From assembly GCF_030815865.1 (NCBI RefSeq), contig NZ_JAUSXI010000001.1, positions 2,170,001 to 2,234,000 on the forward strand: a stretch of 64,000 nucleotides of DNA, given 5' to 3'. Made by a program: the position numbers and the translations under genes. The notes under the pieces are model-generated. The model had not been told where the DNA came from, did no database searches, and worked only from the letters and a program-made list of their open reading frames with translations. The DNA comes from Arthrobacter globiformis. Its GTDB lineage: Bacteria > Actinomycetota > Actinomycetes > Actinomycetales > Micrococcaceae. Positions 1-7,946 of the stretch are shown here, piece after piece. The stretch's first letter is position 1, and every line of letters begins with the position of its first letter.

Positions 1-211
1 GCAGGCCGCGGCACTAACGGCGACCGGCTGGATCGAATGGTGCCGGGGGAGGGGTTCCTTCGCGCATGCATCACTGAGTCGGGCTCTGGAAGCGAGTCCG
101 GGATACCGGCTGGCCGAGCTGTTGTCCGAGGTGGTCAGGCGTGGGACGATCTGCGGCTGGGCAGGGCGCCGCGAGGCCGCGTGGCAGAAATTCGGATCGG
201 ACGTTGCCTAG
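1..211 (+). CDS. DUF4192-type protein, C-terminal fragment (5' end outside window)
   Basis: An open frame entering from the left edge (codons start at base 2) ends at TAG 209-211 and gives about 69 residues. It contains GWIEWCRGRGSFAHASLSRA, followed by a P-G-Y-R-L-A-E-L-L stretch and R-R-E-A-A-W-Q near the end. This pattern (tryptophan-rich helix, then a 'RAL..PGYRLAELL' helix) resembles the C-terminus of the DUF4192 family of actinobacteria, which has no assigned function. The assignment rests on recalled family pattern only. Codon usage is high GC3, as in the neighbours. Sense-strand and directly upstream of sigA. Confidence 0.6.
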   Translation, partial: QAAALTATGWIEWCRGRGSFAHASLSRALEASPGYRLAELLSEVVRRGTICGWAGRREAAWQKFGSDVA

Positions 212-231
212 ATCAGGCCCGGCGAAGCCGG

Positions 232-277
232 CGCGCCCCGTAACCGGGGTGTATCGCGCCCCGTAACCGGGGTGTAT
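232..277. repeat. Perfect 23-bp tandem duplication with internal dyad
   Basis: Bases 232-254 and 255-277 are identical and abut. Each copy carries CCCCG-TAAC-CGGGG, a 5-bp stem with a 4-nt loop. It lies 20 nt after the preceding stop codon. It could be a weak double hairpin at the 3' end of the upstream transcript or a replication-slippage duplication. No T-tract follows. Confidence 0.85.
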
Positions 278-512
278 TACGGCCCGGTCGGCCTCTGGCA
301 AGCAAAATCATGAGACAATGGAGGCCGAGACCCGGTTGGGTCCGTGAATCAATGCTTGCAGTGGATCCCAAACGGGAACATTGCGGCCGCCCCGGCAGTT
401 CTACTTAGTGGCTCTGTCGGTCGGTTGCATCTGATGTCGATCACGGACTTGACAGGGTCATAGTGGTGTTGCCCGAAGGTGACTCCACAGACCGCCGCTA
501 GAAAGGTTTTCT
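278..512. other. sigA upstream region
   Basis: No convincing gene is seen between the tandem repeat and the sigA start. A TTGACA hexamer occurs at 449-454, but no good -10 sits at the usual distance, so I do not call a promoter. A purine-rich GAAAGG at 501-506 precedes the GTG start and is the likely ribosome binding site. Confidence 0.4.
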
Positions 513-1778
513 GTGACCCCGTCTTCCGCGAAGAAGGAACCCGCCGCCCTGGCCGTTGAAACTGCCGAGGAGAAGCCGGCGGCATCCAGCGCCAAGCGTC
601 CCGCCACCCGTGCCGCTGGGAAGCCCGAGCCCAAGAAGCGCGGACCGAAGCCCGGAGCCAAGGCTGCGGCCGAAGCTGCCGGAAGCCGCTCAACCGACGA
701 CGCCGAAGCCGAGGAGGACCTCGACGAAGCGCAGCCCGACACCGCTGATCTGGTCGATGAACCCGACGAGGCCGGCAAGGAAGCCGCAGCGCCTACCGGT
801 TCGGGATTCGTTTACTCTGACGCCGATGACGACGACGCGCCTGTCCAGCAGGTCATGTCTGCCGGCGCCACCGCCGACCCCGTCAAGGACTACCTGAAGC
901 AGATCGGCAAGGTAGCCCTCCTCAACGCCGAGCAGGAGGTTGACCTCGCGCTCCGTATCGAGGCCGGCCTGTTCGCCGAAGAGAAGATCGCCGCCGACGA
1001 TGGCTCCATGGATCCGAAGTTCAAGCGCGAGCTTGAGTTCATCATCCATGACGGCAAGCGCGCCAAGAACCACCTCCTCGAGGCCAACCTCCGCCTCGTG
1101 GTGTCGCTGGCCAAGCGCTACACCGGTCGCGGCATGCTGTTCCTGGACCTCATCCAGGAAGGCAACCTCGGCCTCATCCGTGCCGTCGAGAAGTTCGACT
1201 ACACCAAGGGCTTCAAGTTCTCCACCTACGCCACTTGGTGGATCCGCCAGGCCATCACCCGTGCCATGGCGGACCAGGCTCGCACCATTCGCATCCCGGT
1301 GCACATGGTGGAAGTCATCAACAAGCTGGCCCGTGTCCAGCGCCAGATGCTGCAGGACCTGGGCCGCGAACCCACGCCCGAGGAGCTGGCGCTCGAGCTC
1401 GACATGACCCCCGAGAAGGTCGTCGAGGTGCAGAAGTACGGCCGCGAGCCCATTTCGCTGCACACCCCGCTCGGCGAGGACGGCGACTCCGAGTTCGGTG
1501 ACCTCATCGAGGACTCCGAAGCCGTGGTGCCTGCCGATGCAGTGAGCTTTACCCTGCTGCAGGAACAGCTTCACTCCGTGCTGGACACCCTGTCTGAGCG
1601 CGAAGCCGGTGTTGTTGCCATGCGGTTCGGCCTCACGGATGGCCAGCCGAAGACTTTAGACGAAATCGGCAAGGTATACGGGGTTACCCGTGAGCGCATC
1701 CGTCAGATCGAATCCAAGACCATGTCCAAGCTCCGCCACCCGTCCCGGTCGCAGGTGCTGCGGGACTACCTGGACTAG
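513..1778 (+). CDS. sigA: Primary RNA polymerase sigma factor (RpoD/SigA, group 1)
   Basis: A 421-residue housekeeping sigma factor that directs RNA polymerase core to -10/-35 promoters. Residues 1-120 are a low-complexity Lys/Ala/Glu tail typical of actinobacterial SigA/HrdB. Region 1.2 starts near 123 ([13 protein letters not shown]). Region 2 contains [17 protein letters not shown] and the -10-reading helix with [16 protein letters not shown]. Region 4.2 at the C-terminus has [20 protein letters not shown], the helix-turn-helix that contacts -35. GTG 513 is preceded by GAAAGG. The gene is monocistronic, with a strong hairpin terminator 30 nt after the stop. Its position near topoisomerase IV B matches other actinobacteria. 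Confidence 0.97.
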   Translation: MTPSSAKKEPAALAVETAEEKPAASSAKRPATRAAGKPEPKKRGPKPGAKAAAEAAGSRSTDDAEAEEDLDEAQPDTADLVDEPDEAGKEAAAPTGSGFVYSDADDDDAPVQQVMSAGATADPVKDYLKQIGKVALLNAEQEVDLALRIEAGLFAEEKIAADDGSMDPKFKRELEFIIHDGKRAKNHLLEANLRLVVSLAKRYTGRGMLFLDLIQEGNLGLIRAVEKFDYTKGFKFSTYATWWIRQAITRAMADQARTIRIPVHMVEVINKLARVQRQMLQDLGREPTPEELALELDMTPEKVVEVQKYGREPISLHTPLGEDGDSEFGDLIEDSEAVVPADAVSFTLLQEQLHSVLDTLSEREAGVVAMRFGLTDGQPKTLDEIGKVYGVTRERIRQIESKTMSKLRHPSRSQVLRDYLD

Positions 1779-1807
1779 GAAACGCTGGGCTAGTACACGC
1801 GAACGAT

Positions 1808-1850
1808 GGCCAGGCATTCCGCCGGAAAACCGGTGGAATGCCTGGCCTTT
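1808..1850 (+). terminator. Intrinsic terminator of sigA
   Basis: An 18-bp stem (1808-1825 with 1830-1847, one G-T pair) closes an AAAA loop and is followed by TTT. It starts 29 nt after the sigA stop codon. Confidence 0.9.
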
Positions 1851-2045
1851 GTCGTGCCCGGGCACCCTAGTGTTGGCATGCGAACGCATAGAAGCTGTGC
1901 GTCCCAGGGTCGCAAGCCATGACCTGAGTCGCCTCTCGGCAACACTCGTTAAAGTAACCAGCCCGTTCGGGTACCAGTCAGCAGGCACCCGACTCGGGCG
2001 ACAGGGCCCGGCCGTTCCGGGCTATCTGGTCGAGGACCTCTGGAT

Positions 2046-3580
2046 CTATTGACTGGTTCCACCCGGACAGGTTCCCGATAGCCCGTTTCCAGGCAGCGGC
2101 GGTGCGGTGGAGTGGTAGCTGTGGCCGGTTGGCGTAGTGATCTCCACGGTGTGCCTCGGACCCGTTCTGGGTTGGGCTTTCCAGCCGGGGAGTTCTTTGG
2201 TGTGGTTGCACGCTTCGCACAGTCCGGCGCCGTTGGCCAGGCTGGTGGTTCCGCCGTCGTACCAGGGGATGATGTGGTCGTGGTGGCGGATTGGGGCGTC
2301 GCAGTAGGGCGTGCGGCAGGTGTCGTCCCGGGCTTGGATGAAGCGACGCAGCGGTGCCGGGAAGAGACGCCTTCGCGAGTCCATGGCTACCAGATCAACG
2401 GTCCCGGGGGCGGTATAGAGGCGCCGGATCCAGGTCTTCAGCTCCTTCATATCGGCGGTGGAGTCGCCCGCAGCCGAATCTGCACCGCGGGAAGGACGCG
2501 ACCCTGCTCTCCATGTCCTTGTTCGATGAGGTCCCGTGTGCCCAGGCGCCGGGGACGATGCCGTAGCCGGGTATCCGGGCGGGTTCGGTGTCGCCGGAGG
2601 GACTCGGCGTGCCGGGTCAGTACCGCGTACACGGCGACGCCCTGGTGGACGGGCAGCAGCGCTGTCAGGTACGTCATGCAGTCGGGTGCCGGTCCGCCCC
2701 GATGTGGCGTGGCTCGCGCGCTGGGCCACGGAACGAGGGTTCCGCCGGATGACCGCCGCCCGGACCGCGGCGATAACAGCCCGGGTCCCGGCACCGGTGA
2801 AGGCCCCGGCGTCTGCCGCGAGTTCCTCATCAACCGCGCACCGGCCGGCCGGACTCAGGCAGGCGGTCTCTTTGGCTACGTGCATGGCGCGCTCTTCATT
2901 CAGCTGCCCGTGTCCAGGGCGGCCAGGGCATGGGGCATCTGCACCAGGGCTTTTGCTGTGCCGAGGAGCCGGCGCCCACGGTTTGGGGACTCGCGCCGGG
3001 CCAGCGCGATTTGTTCGGCTGCCCCCAGGTCCCGGTCTTTCCCGCGGTCTTTGCCCAGGTTCTCGGCGGTCAGTGGCGCCTGGTCGGCGTGATCCTGGCG
3101 GTGACGGGCTTCGAAGGCCACCGAAAGCCGTGCCTGTTGCCCGGCGGCCCAGCACTTGATGTCCTCGTACGCGTGAATCTGGTCGATCAGCCCGGCATTG
3201 TCGGCGGTGAGGTCAGCAGCCGGGAGAAACGAACCCGAGGTGGTTGTAGGGGTAGCGGCCGCAACGTGCCAGGAAGTAGCGGCGCTGGAGGGAACGCCGT
3301 CATCGAATGGGCTGTCGCTAAAAACGCTGTCGTCAAAGAGGTCCTCGTCGAGAGGACGGTCGGCAAACAGGGCCTCAGGAAACGGGTCCTCCGGAAAGGA
3401 TGCCGGAAACGCGGCGTCGGGATCATCGTCATACCGCAACCCGTTGTACGGGTCGGCGTGGAGAACCGCGGCGCCAGGGAAGGCAGCAGCGAGCAGAGTG
3501 CCGGCGCCCGCGTCGGCCGCCAGAGCCTGCTCCGATTCGCCGATTCCATCCACAGATACAGCGATGAGGGGCTCTGACAT
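2046..3580 (-). pseudogene. DUF222/HNH endonuclease-family gene, frameshifted
   Basis: The three parts of a DUF222 (REP13E12-type) HNH protein are spread over different frames. The N-terminal part begins MSEPLIAVSVDG at 3580 and reads to about 2915. The DUF222 core continues in a second frame with LNEERAMHVAKETACLSPAG (about 2910-2700). A third frame holds MTYLTALLPVHQGVAVYA (about 2690-2590). The second frame resumes by about 2450 with the HNH end (CRTPYCDAPIRHHDHIIPWYDGG...N..LCEACNHTKE). At least two, probably three, frame changes are needed, so no full-length product is expected unless this reflects assembly errors. The family is abundant and multicopy in Arthrobacter and Mycobacterium. 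The HNH motif itself is intact. Confidence 0.8.
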
Positions 3581-3645
3581 TTAAGCGATGCGTGCACACC
3601 GGCGCCGGGGGAGCATCCACGGGCAGTGGAACTGGCGATAAAGAA

Positions 3646-3679
3646 AAAGCCAGGGCCCCCGCGCGGGGGCCCTGGCTTT
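3646..3679. terminator. Strong hairpin terminator, probably bidirectional
   Basis: A perfect 15-bp stem (3646-3660 with 3665-3679) with a GCGC loop carries an AAA/TTT edge on both sides. It lies 12 nt after the stop of the minus-strand DUF7455 gene. Confidence 0.9.
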
Positions 3680-3691
3680 AAGCTTTGTTGT

Positions 3692-3913
3692 CTAGTCGAC
3701 CGGAACCGGTGCCTTTTCGTGCAGCCGGTCCGTCTCATCGTGCCAGTCGGAGCTGAGCGGCCTAAGGGTCGCTTCGACGGCGCGTGAATGGTGGGCGCAG
3801 AAGAGCAGCTCACCTCCGGAGGACTCGAGTGCAACCCGGACGTATGCCTGCGCTCCGCAACGGTCACACCGGTCAGCTGCGGTTAGTGTGCGGTCGGCAA
3901 CTGCTGTTGTCAT
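3692..3913 (-). CDS. Small zinc-ribbon-like protein, DUF7455 type
   Basis: A 73-residue protein, MTTAVADRTLTAADRCDRCG then A-Q-A-Y-V-R-V and E-L-L-F-C-A-H-H. The C-x2-C pair near residue 16 and the C-x-H-H near 39 suggest a single zinc-binding site. The start is set by AAGGAGG five bases before ATG 3913. A longer frame reading nine residues further upstream lacks such a site. The family is of unknown function and sits between the sigA and topoisomerase IV genes in many actinobacteria, which matches here. It is terminated by the 3646-3679 hairpin. Confidence 0.85.
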   Translation of the reverse strand: MTTAVADRTLTAADRCDRCGAQAYVRVALESSGGELLFCAHHSRAVEATLRPLSSDWHDETDRLHEKAPVPVD

Positions 3914-4078
3914 GTCGGCCTCCTTAGTAGATCTGTACATCTATATAACCAGCATTCGCTGCCAAAACATGGCAAGGATGGGTCACTTTCGCTGTCCGCG
4001 TATCACGTGTGCGTAACGAACCCCCGCAGTTCGCTGACGTGTCAGGAGTGGCAGTCAGGCGTTTGGCGGCAGCGGGAC

Positions 4079-4084
4079 TAGGCT
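4079..4084 (+). promoter_or_regulatory. Candidate -10 (TAGGCT) of parE
   Basis: TAGGCT matches the TANNNT pattern seen repeatedly in this window. Transcription starting near 4091 would leave too little room to translate from ATG 4100 with a ribosome site, which favours the GTG at 4139. No clear -35 was found. Confidence 0.4.
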
Positions 4085-4138
4085 AGAGGGAGCCTTTTAA
4101 TGCCGATCCGGCCCGTTCCTCAAAGGAGTTCACTACCT

Positions 4139-6244
4139 GTGGCACCGAGTTCTGATTACACCGCCCGCCACCTTTCGGTGCTGGAGGGGCTGGAGGCCGT
4201 GCGCAAACGCCCCGGCATGTACATCGGATCCACGGACTCCCGCGGCCTCATGCACTGCCTCTGGGAAATCATCGACAACTCCGTCGACGAGGCGCTGGCT
4301 GGCTTCGGCCACGACATCAGGATCATCCTGCACGCGGATAACTCCGTAGAGATCCACGACGACGGCCGCGGCATCCCCGTTGACATCGAACCAAAGACCG
4401 GCCTCAGCGGCGTCGAGGTGGTCTTTACCAAACTGCACGCGGGCGGCAAGTTCGGCGGCGGCTCCTACACCGCCTCCGGCGGCCTGCACGGCGTCGGCGC
4501 CTCCGTCGTCAACGCGCTCTCGGCACGTCTCGACGCAGAGGTGGACCGGGGCGGCAAGACTTACAGGATGTCGTTCCGTCGCGGTGAACCCGGCCGCTTT
4601 AACGACAACGGCCGGCCTAACCCTACCGCCACCTTCGCTCCGTTCGTCGAGGACTCTGTCCTCGACATCGTCGGCAAGGCGAAGCGCGGCGTCACCGGAA
4701 CGCGTATCCGCTACTGGGCGGACACGCAAATCTTCACTGCGGACGCCCGGTTCTCCTACGAGGAACTCACCGCGCGGGCCCGGCAAACCTCCTTCCTGGT
4801 GCCCGGCCTGAAGATCACCGTCCGGGATGAGCGCAAGCTCCCCGGCACGCCCGGTGAACTGGGCGCGCACGAGGAAGTTTTCCACCATGACGGCGGCATC
4901 TCTGAGTTCGTGGAATTCCTCGCCGCAGACTCCGGGGTCACGGACGTTTGGCGCCTGCACGGCGCCGGCAAGTTCAAGGAAACCGTCCCTGTGCTGGACG
5001 AGAAGGGCCACAGCAAGATCGCGGAAGTCGAACGCGACTGCGAAGTGGACGTCGCACTGCGCTGGGGGATCGGCTACGACACCTCTGTCCGCAGCTTCGT
5101 AAACATCATCTCCACGCCGAAAGGCGGCACCCACCAGGCCGGCTTCGAGCAGGCCCTCGTGAAGACCTTCCGGAAGGCCGTGGAAGCCAACGCGCGGAAA
5201 CTGAAGGCCGGCAACGACAAGATCGAGAAAGACGACATCTTCGCCGGGCTCACAGCCGTCCTGACCGTGCGCCTCGCCGAGCCGCAGTTCGAGGGCCAGA
5301 CGAAGGAAATCCTCGGCACCTCGGCGGTCAAGGCCATCGTGGCCCGGGTGGTGGAGAAGGAGATCGCGGCCAAGCTCAACTCCTCCAACCGCAACGACAA
5401 GGCGCAGTCGGCGCTTCTGCTGGAAAAGATCGTCAATGAGATGAAGTCGCGCATCTCCGCCCGTGTCCACAAGGAGACTCAGCGCCGGAAGACCGCGCTC
5501 GAGTCGTCCTCCATGCCCACCAAGCTCGCGGACTGCCGCACGGACAACGTCGCCCGCTCCGAACTGTTCATCGTGGAGGGCGACTCGGCCCTCGGCACCG
5601 CGAAGCTGGCGCGCTCCTCCGACTTCCAGGCACTCCTGCCGATCCGGGGCAAGATCCTCAACGTCCAGAAGGCCTCCGTGGGTGACATGCTCTCCAACGC
5701 CGAGTGCGCGGCCCTCATCCAGGTGGTCGGGGCCGGCTCCGGACGCAGCTTCGCGATCGAGGCAGCGCGCTACGGAAAGGTCATCCTGATGACCGACGCC
5801 GACGTCGACGGCGCACACATCCGCACGCTGCTGCTCACGCTGTTCTTCCGCTACATGCGGCCCATGGTGGAGGAGGGCCGCGTGTTCGCTGCCGTCCCGC
5901 CGCTGCACCGGGTGGAAGTCGTCAACCCCGGCCAAAAGGCCAACGAGATGATCTACACCTATTCCGAGGCTGAACTGCACGCCCTGCTGGCGAAGCTCGC
6001 CGCCGAGGGCAGGAAGTACAAGGAACCCATCCAGCGCTACAAGGGCCTTGGCGAGATGGACGCGGAACAGTTGGCGGAGACCACCATGGACCCCCGGCAC
6101 CGCATGCTCCGCAAGGTGAACATCGAGAACGCGCAGCAGGCGGAAGCCACCTTCGACCTGCTGATGGGATCGGACGTCGCGCCGCGCAAGGACTTCATCA
6201 TCGCCGGCGCGTCCAGCCTGGACCGCGAACGCATCGACGCCTAA
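4139..6244 (+). CDS. parE: DNA topoisomerase IV subunit B (ParE; GyrB family)
   Basis: A 701-residue type IIA topoisomerase ATPase/TOPRIM subunit that, with subunit A, decatenates replicated chromosomes. The GHKL ATPase domain shows RKRPGMYIGS, EIIDNSVDEALAGFG, DGRGIPVD and GGLHGVGASVVNALS. The TOPRIM domain has ELFIVEGDSALGTAK and LMTDADVDGAHIRTLLL, followed by PIQRYKGLGEMD near the end. I chose GTG 4139 because AAAGGAG lies 10 nt upstream; the in-frame ATG at 4100 has a weaker site and would add 13 residues. The matching subunit A is encoded at 16.2-18.7 kb. GyrB cannot be excluded from sequence alone, but gyrBA normally sits near oriC beside dnaA and recF, which are absent here. Confidence 0.92.
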   Translation: MAPSSDYTARHLSVLEGLEAVRKRPGMYIGSTDSRGLMHCLWEIIDNSVDEALAGFGHDIRIILHADNSVEIHDDGRGIPVDIEPKTGLSGVEVVFTKLHAGGKFGGGSYTASGGLHGVGASVVNALSARLDAEVDRGGKTYRMSFRRGEPGRFNDNGRPNPTATFAPFVEDSVLDIVGKAKRGVTGTRIRYWADTQIFTADARFSYEELTARARQTSFLVPGLKITVRDERKLPGTPGELGAHEEVFHHDGGISEFVEFLAADSGVTDVWRLHGAGKFKETVPVLDEKGHSKIAEVERDCEVDVALRWGIGYDTSVRSFVNIISTPKGGTHQAGFEQALVKTFRKAVEANARKLKAGNDKIEKDDIFAGLTAVLTVRLAEPQFEGQTKEILGTSAVKAIVARVVEKEIAAKLNSSNRNDKAQSALLLEKIVNEMKSRISARVHKETQRRKTALESSSMPTKLADCRTDNVARSELFIVEGDSALGTAKLARSSDFQALLPIRGKILNVQKASVGDMLSNAECAALIQVVGAGSGRSFAIEAARYGKVILMTDADVDGAHIRTLLLTLFFRYMRPMVEEGRVFAAVPPLHRVEVVNPGQKANEMIYTYSEAELHALLAKLAAEGRKYKEPIQRYKGLGEMDAEQLAETTMDPRHRMLRKVNIENAQQAEATFDLLMGSDVAPRKDFIIAGASSLDRERIDA

Positions 6245-6293
6245 GCGCCGGCGCCGAATCCATCGACGCCCTGGGCTGGCCCGGCAGGCAGGC

Positions 6294-7280
6294 TCAGCCC
6301 AGCAGGCCGGGAACGATCAGCAGGGCGGTGGGCATCGCCAGCAGCAGCGCGCACCCGGCAAGAACGGCTGCGCGGAGGCCTCCGGCGAGCGGCGGCCGGG
6401 GTGAGAGAAGGCGGCTGACGCGCGACGCCGTCGTGCTCGCCAGCCCGGCACCTCCGGCACCGTCCGGCAACTGCAGGCTTGCCCCGGCCAGGCCGGCCGG
6501 TTCCACGACGGCGGCCCCCGCGGGCGCGGCTGAACCGCTGGCAACGATGGCTATGGCCTTGATCAGCGTCACCTTGCTCTCCGTCTTGAGGGCAACGTCG
6601 TCCGCTAGCATTTCGATCAGGGAGTTCACGGCTTCCTGGGCAAGGCGTGTTGTGGGCAGCCACGGCAGTGCCTGGCGCCAGGCGGCGAACGCCCACAGCA
6701 GCAGGTGGTGACGCTGGGTCAGGTGCGCGTTTTCGTGGATCAGGACGGCTCGTAGCTCCGCCGGTTCAAGGGCCGCCATGAGCCCGTCAGAGAGCACCGT
6801 GACGGAGCGGGCGCCGCCCGGCAGGCAGTACGCCACCGGGGAGTCGTGGTTGATGACCACCGTGCCGGGCCCGTCGTCGGACGGCGATGCCAGGAGGGCC
6901 AGCAACTCGCGGTGGCGCCTGCGCTGGCGCTCAATCTTGTAATAGGTCAGCAGCAGCGTGAAGACGAGGTGCGCTGTCAGCAGCGCCGCTGCGGATAGCG
7001 CGAAGAGGTGCCAGAAACCCAGCGCGGTTGTGGGCGCTGCAAACAGCACCATGCCTGCCAGCGCGCGCAGGCCCGCAAGGAGGTTGTCGCCGACGGGTTC
7101 GAGGCCATAAACCAGCATGGCGCCGATCATGGACAGCCCGCCGGCGAGGCCGATGGCCTGCCACAGCACCATGGCCGTAAAAGGGTCGCGCGCCGGCCAG
7201 TGGGCACGCGAAAGAAGGATAGGTACCGGCCAGGCCAATACTATCGCCAGGACCGCCAGAAAATATGAGGTCCAGAACAT
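6294..7280 (-). CDS. M56-family (BlaR1/HtpX-like) membrane metallopeptidase
   Basis: A 328-residue integral membrane zinc peptidase. The N-terminal third has several hydrophobic segments (FWTSYFLAVLAIVLAWPVPI and others). The zinc site is the H-E-x-x-H motif in LRAVLIHENAHLTQRHH, with a third ligand probably in the downstream SLIEMLADDVAL. One more hydrophobic span ends the protein. It lacks the penicillin-binding sensor domain of BlaR1/MecR1. It lies 6 bp downstream of a BlaI-type repressor on the same strand, the usual pairing in which the protease inactivates the repressor. Ends convergently with parE, 49 bp away. Confidence 0.9.
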   Translation of the reverse strand: MFWTSYFLAVLAIVLAWPVPILLSRAHWPARDPFTAMVLWQAIGLAGGLSMIGAMLVYGLEPVGDNLLAGLRALAGMVLFAAPTTALGFWHLFALSAAALLTAHLVFTLLLTYYKIERQRRRHRELLALLASPSDDGPGTVVINHDSPVAYCLPGGARSVTVLSDGLMAALEPAELRAVLIHENAHLTQRHHLLLWAFAAWRQALPWLPTTRLAQEAVNSLIEMLADDVALKTESKVTLIKAIAIVASGSAAPAGAAVVEPAGLAGASLQLPDGAGGAGLASTTASRVSRLLSPRPPLAGGLRAAVLAGCALLLAMPTALLIVPGLLG

Positions 7281-7286
7281 CAGGTG

Positions 7287-7673
7287 TTAGCTGTGGCCAA
7301 GCAGTTTGCGCAACGTCTCCGCTTCACTTTCCGTCACTGATCCGATGAACCGGGCCAGCACGGCCTCGCGGTCCGGAGCGGATCCCAGCACTTCGTGCAT
7401 GAGTTCGGCGGTGTGGTCTTCGCGGCTGGATACAGCCTGGTAGCGGTGCGGCCGGGTGCCGCGTTCGCGTTCCACGAGGCCCTTCTTTTCGAGCCGCGAG
7501 AGGACCGTCAGCACGGTGGTGACCGCCAGATCCTTGCCCTCATGCCCTGCTGCTCCGCCATGCGCTGCCGTGGTCTGCGCAAGCAGATCCCGCAGCGTGT
7601 TGGCCGTGGCTGCTTCGTGGCCCGCCCAGAGCAGGTCCATGACTGCGCGTTCGAGTTCCCCAAGACTTGCCAT
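7287..7673 (-). CDS. blaI: BlaI/MecI/CopY-family transcriptional repressor
   Basis: A 128-residue winged-helix repressor. MASLGELERAVMDLLWAGHE is the classical BlaI N-terminus, and TVLTVLSRLEKKGLVERERG is the recognition helix and wing. The C-terminal half (residues 80-128, LIGSVTESEAETLRKLL-type) is the dimerisation part. ATG 7673 has AAAGGA eight bases upstream; a longer frame to 7736 lacks support. It is co-transcribed with the M56 peptidase and divergent from cydABDC. Three dyads of the form TTCTAC-N5-GTAGAA in the shared upstream region are its probable operators, implying control of itself and of cytochrome bd. Confidence 0.93.
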   Translation of the reverse strand: MASLGELERAVMDLLWAGHEAATANTLRDLLAQTTAAHGGAAGHEGKDLAVTTVLTVLSRLEKKGLVERERGTRPHRYQAVSSREDHTAELMHEVLGSAPDREAVLARFIGSVTESEAETLRKLLGHS

Positions 7674-7773
7674 CTGTACATCCTTTTGACAACGCACTGC
7701 CAGGGGCCGATTGCCCGGCCCGTGCCGTGATTCCAATACTGCAACTTCAAATCTATCGCGTTTGGCGGTTTGT

Positions 7774-7790
7774 TTCTACATGAGGTAGAA
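7774..7790. promoter_or_regulatory. BlaI-type operator, site 1
   Basis: TTCTAC-ATGAG-GTAGAA, a perfect 6-bp inverted repeat with 5-bp spacer, about 100 bp upstream of blaI. It has the TAC/GTA core typical of BlaI/MecI operators. Confidence 0.75.
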
Positions 7791-7862
7791 CGTTCGGCGC
7801 GTCGCAGGTGATTGCGTTCCTCCGGTGGTGCATGCCACCGTGTTTACAGTGTTCGCCCCGTG

Positions 7863-7879
7863 TTCTACACTCTGTAGAA
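7863..7879. promoter_or_regulatory. BlaI-type operator, site 2
   Basis: TTCTAC-ACTCT-GTAGAA, same architecture as site 1; flanking bases give a dyad extended to TTCTACA/TGTAGAA. It lies 68 bp before the cydA start. It contains a TACACT hexamer that could be a -10. Confidence 0.8.
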
Positions 7880-7886
7880 GTTGAAG

Positions 7887-7903
7887 TTCTACGTTGCGTA
7901 GAA
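7887..7903. promoter_or_regulatory. BlaI-type operator, site 3
   Basis: TTCTAC-GTTGC-GTAGAA, centred 24 bp from site 2 (about two helical turns). A TACGTT hexamer (7890-7895) inside it is a candidate -10 of the cyd operon, so occupancy would block transcription. Confidence 0.8.
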
Positions 7904-7946
7904 AACAGCGCTGGAGAGCTAGACCCAACCGTAAGTAGGGACCGCC

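Noticed and set aside
37..243. Plus-strand open frame of 68 codons at the left edge
   Set aside because: It overlaps, in another frame, the better-supported DUF4192 C-terminus (codons from base 2 to 211), and its translation is Gly/Arg-rich without recognisable pattern.
446..470. TTGACA at 449-454 as the sigA -35
   Set aside because: No TANNNT hexamer at 16-18 nt spacing; the nearest (TAGTGG, 461) is only 6 nt away.
690..1574. Long minus-strand open frame antisense to sigA
   Set aside because: High-GC shadow of sigA codons; translation matches no family, and the plus frame has complete sigma motifs.
4133..6100. 655-codon minus-strand frame antisense to parE
   Set aside because: Mirror of the parE codon pattern; no domain seen.
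7687..7692. TTGACA near blaI as a plus-strand promoter
   Set aside because: It lies in the leader of blaI on the wrong strand, with no -10 before the operators, and no gene starts near it on the plus strand.
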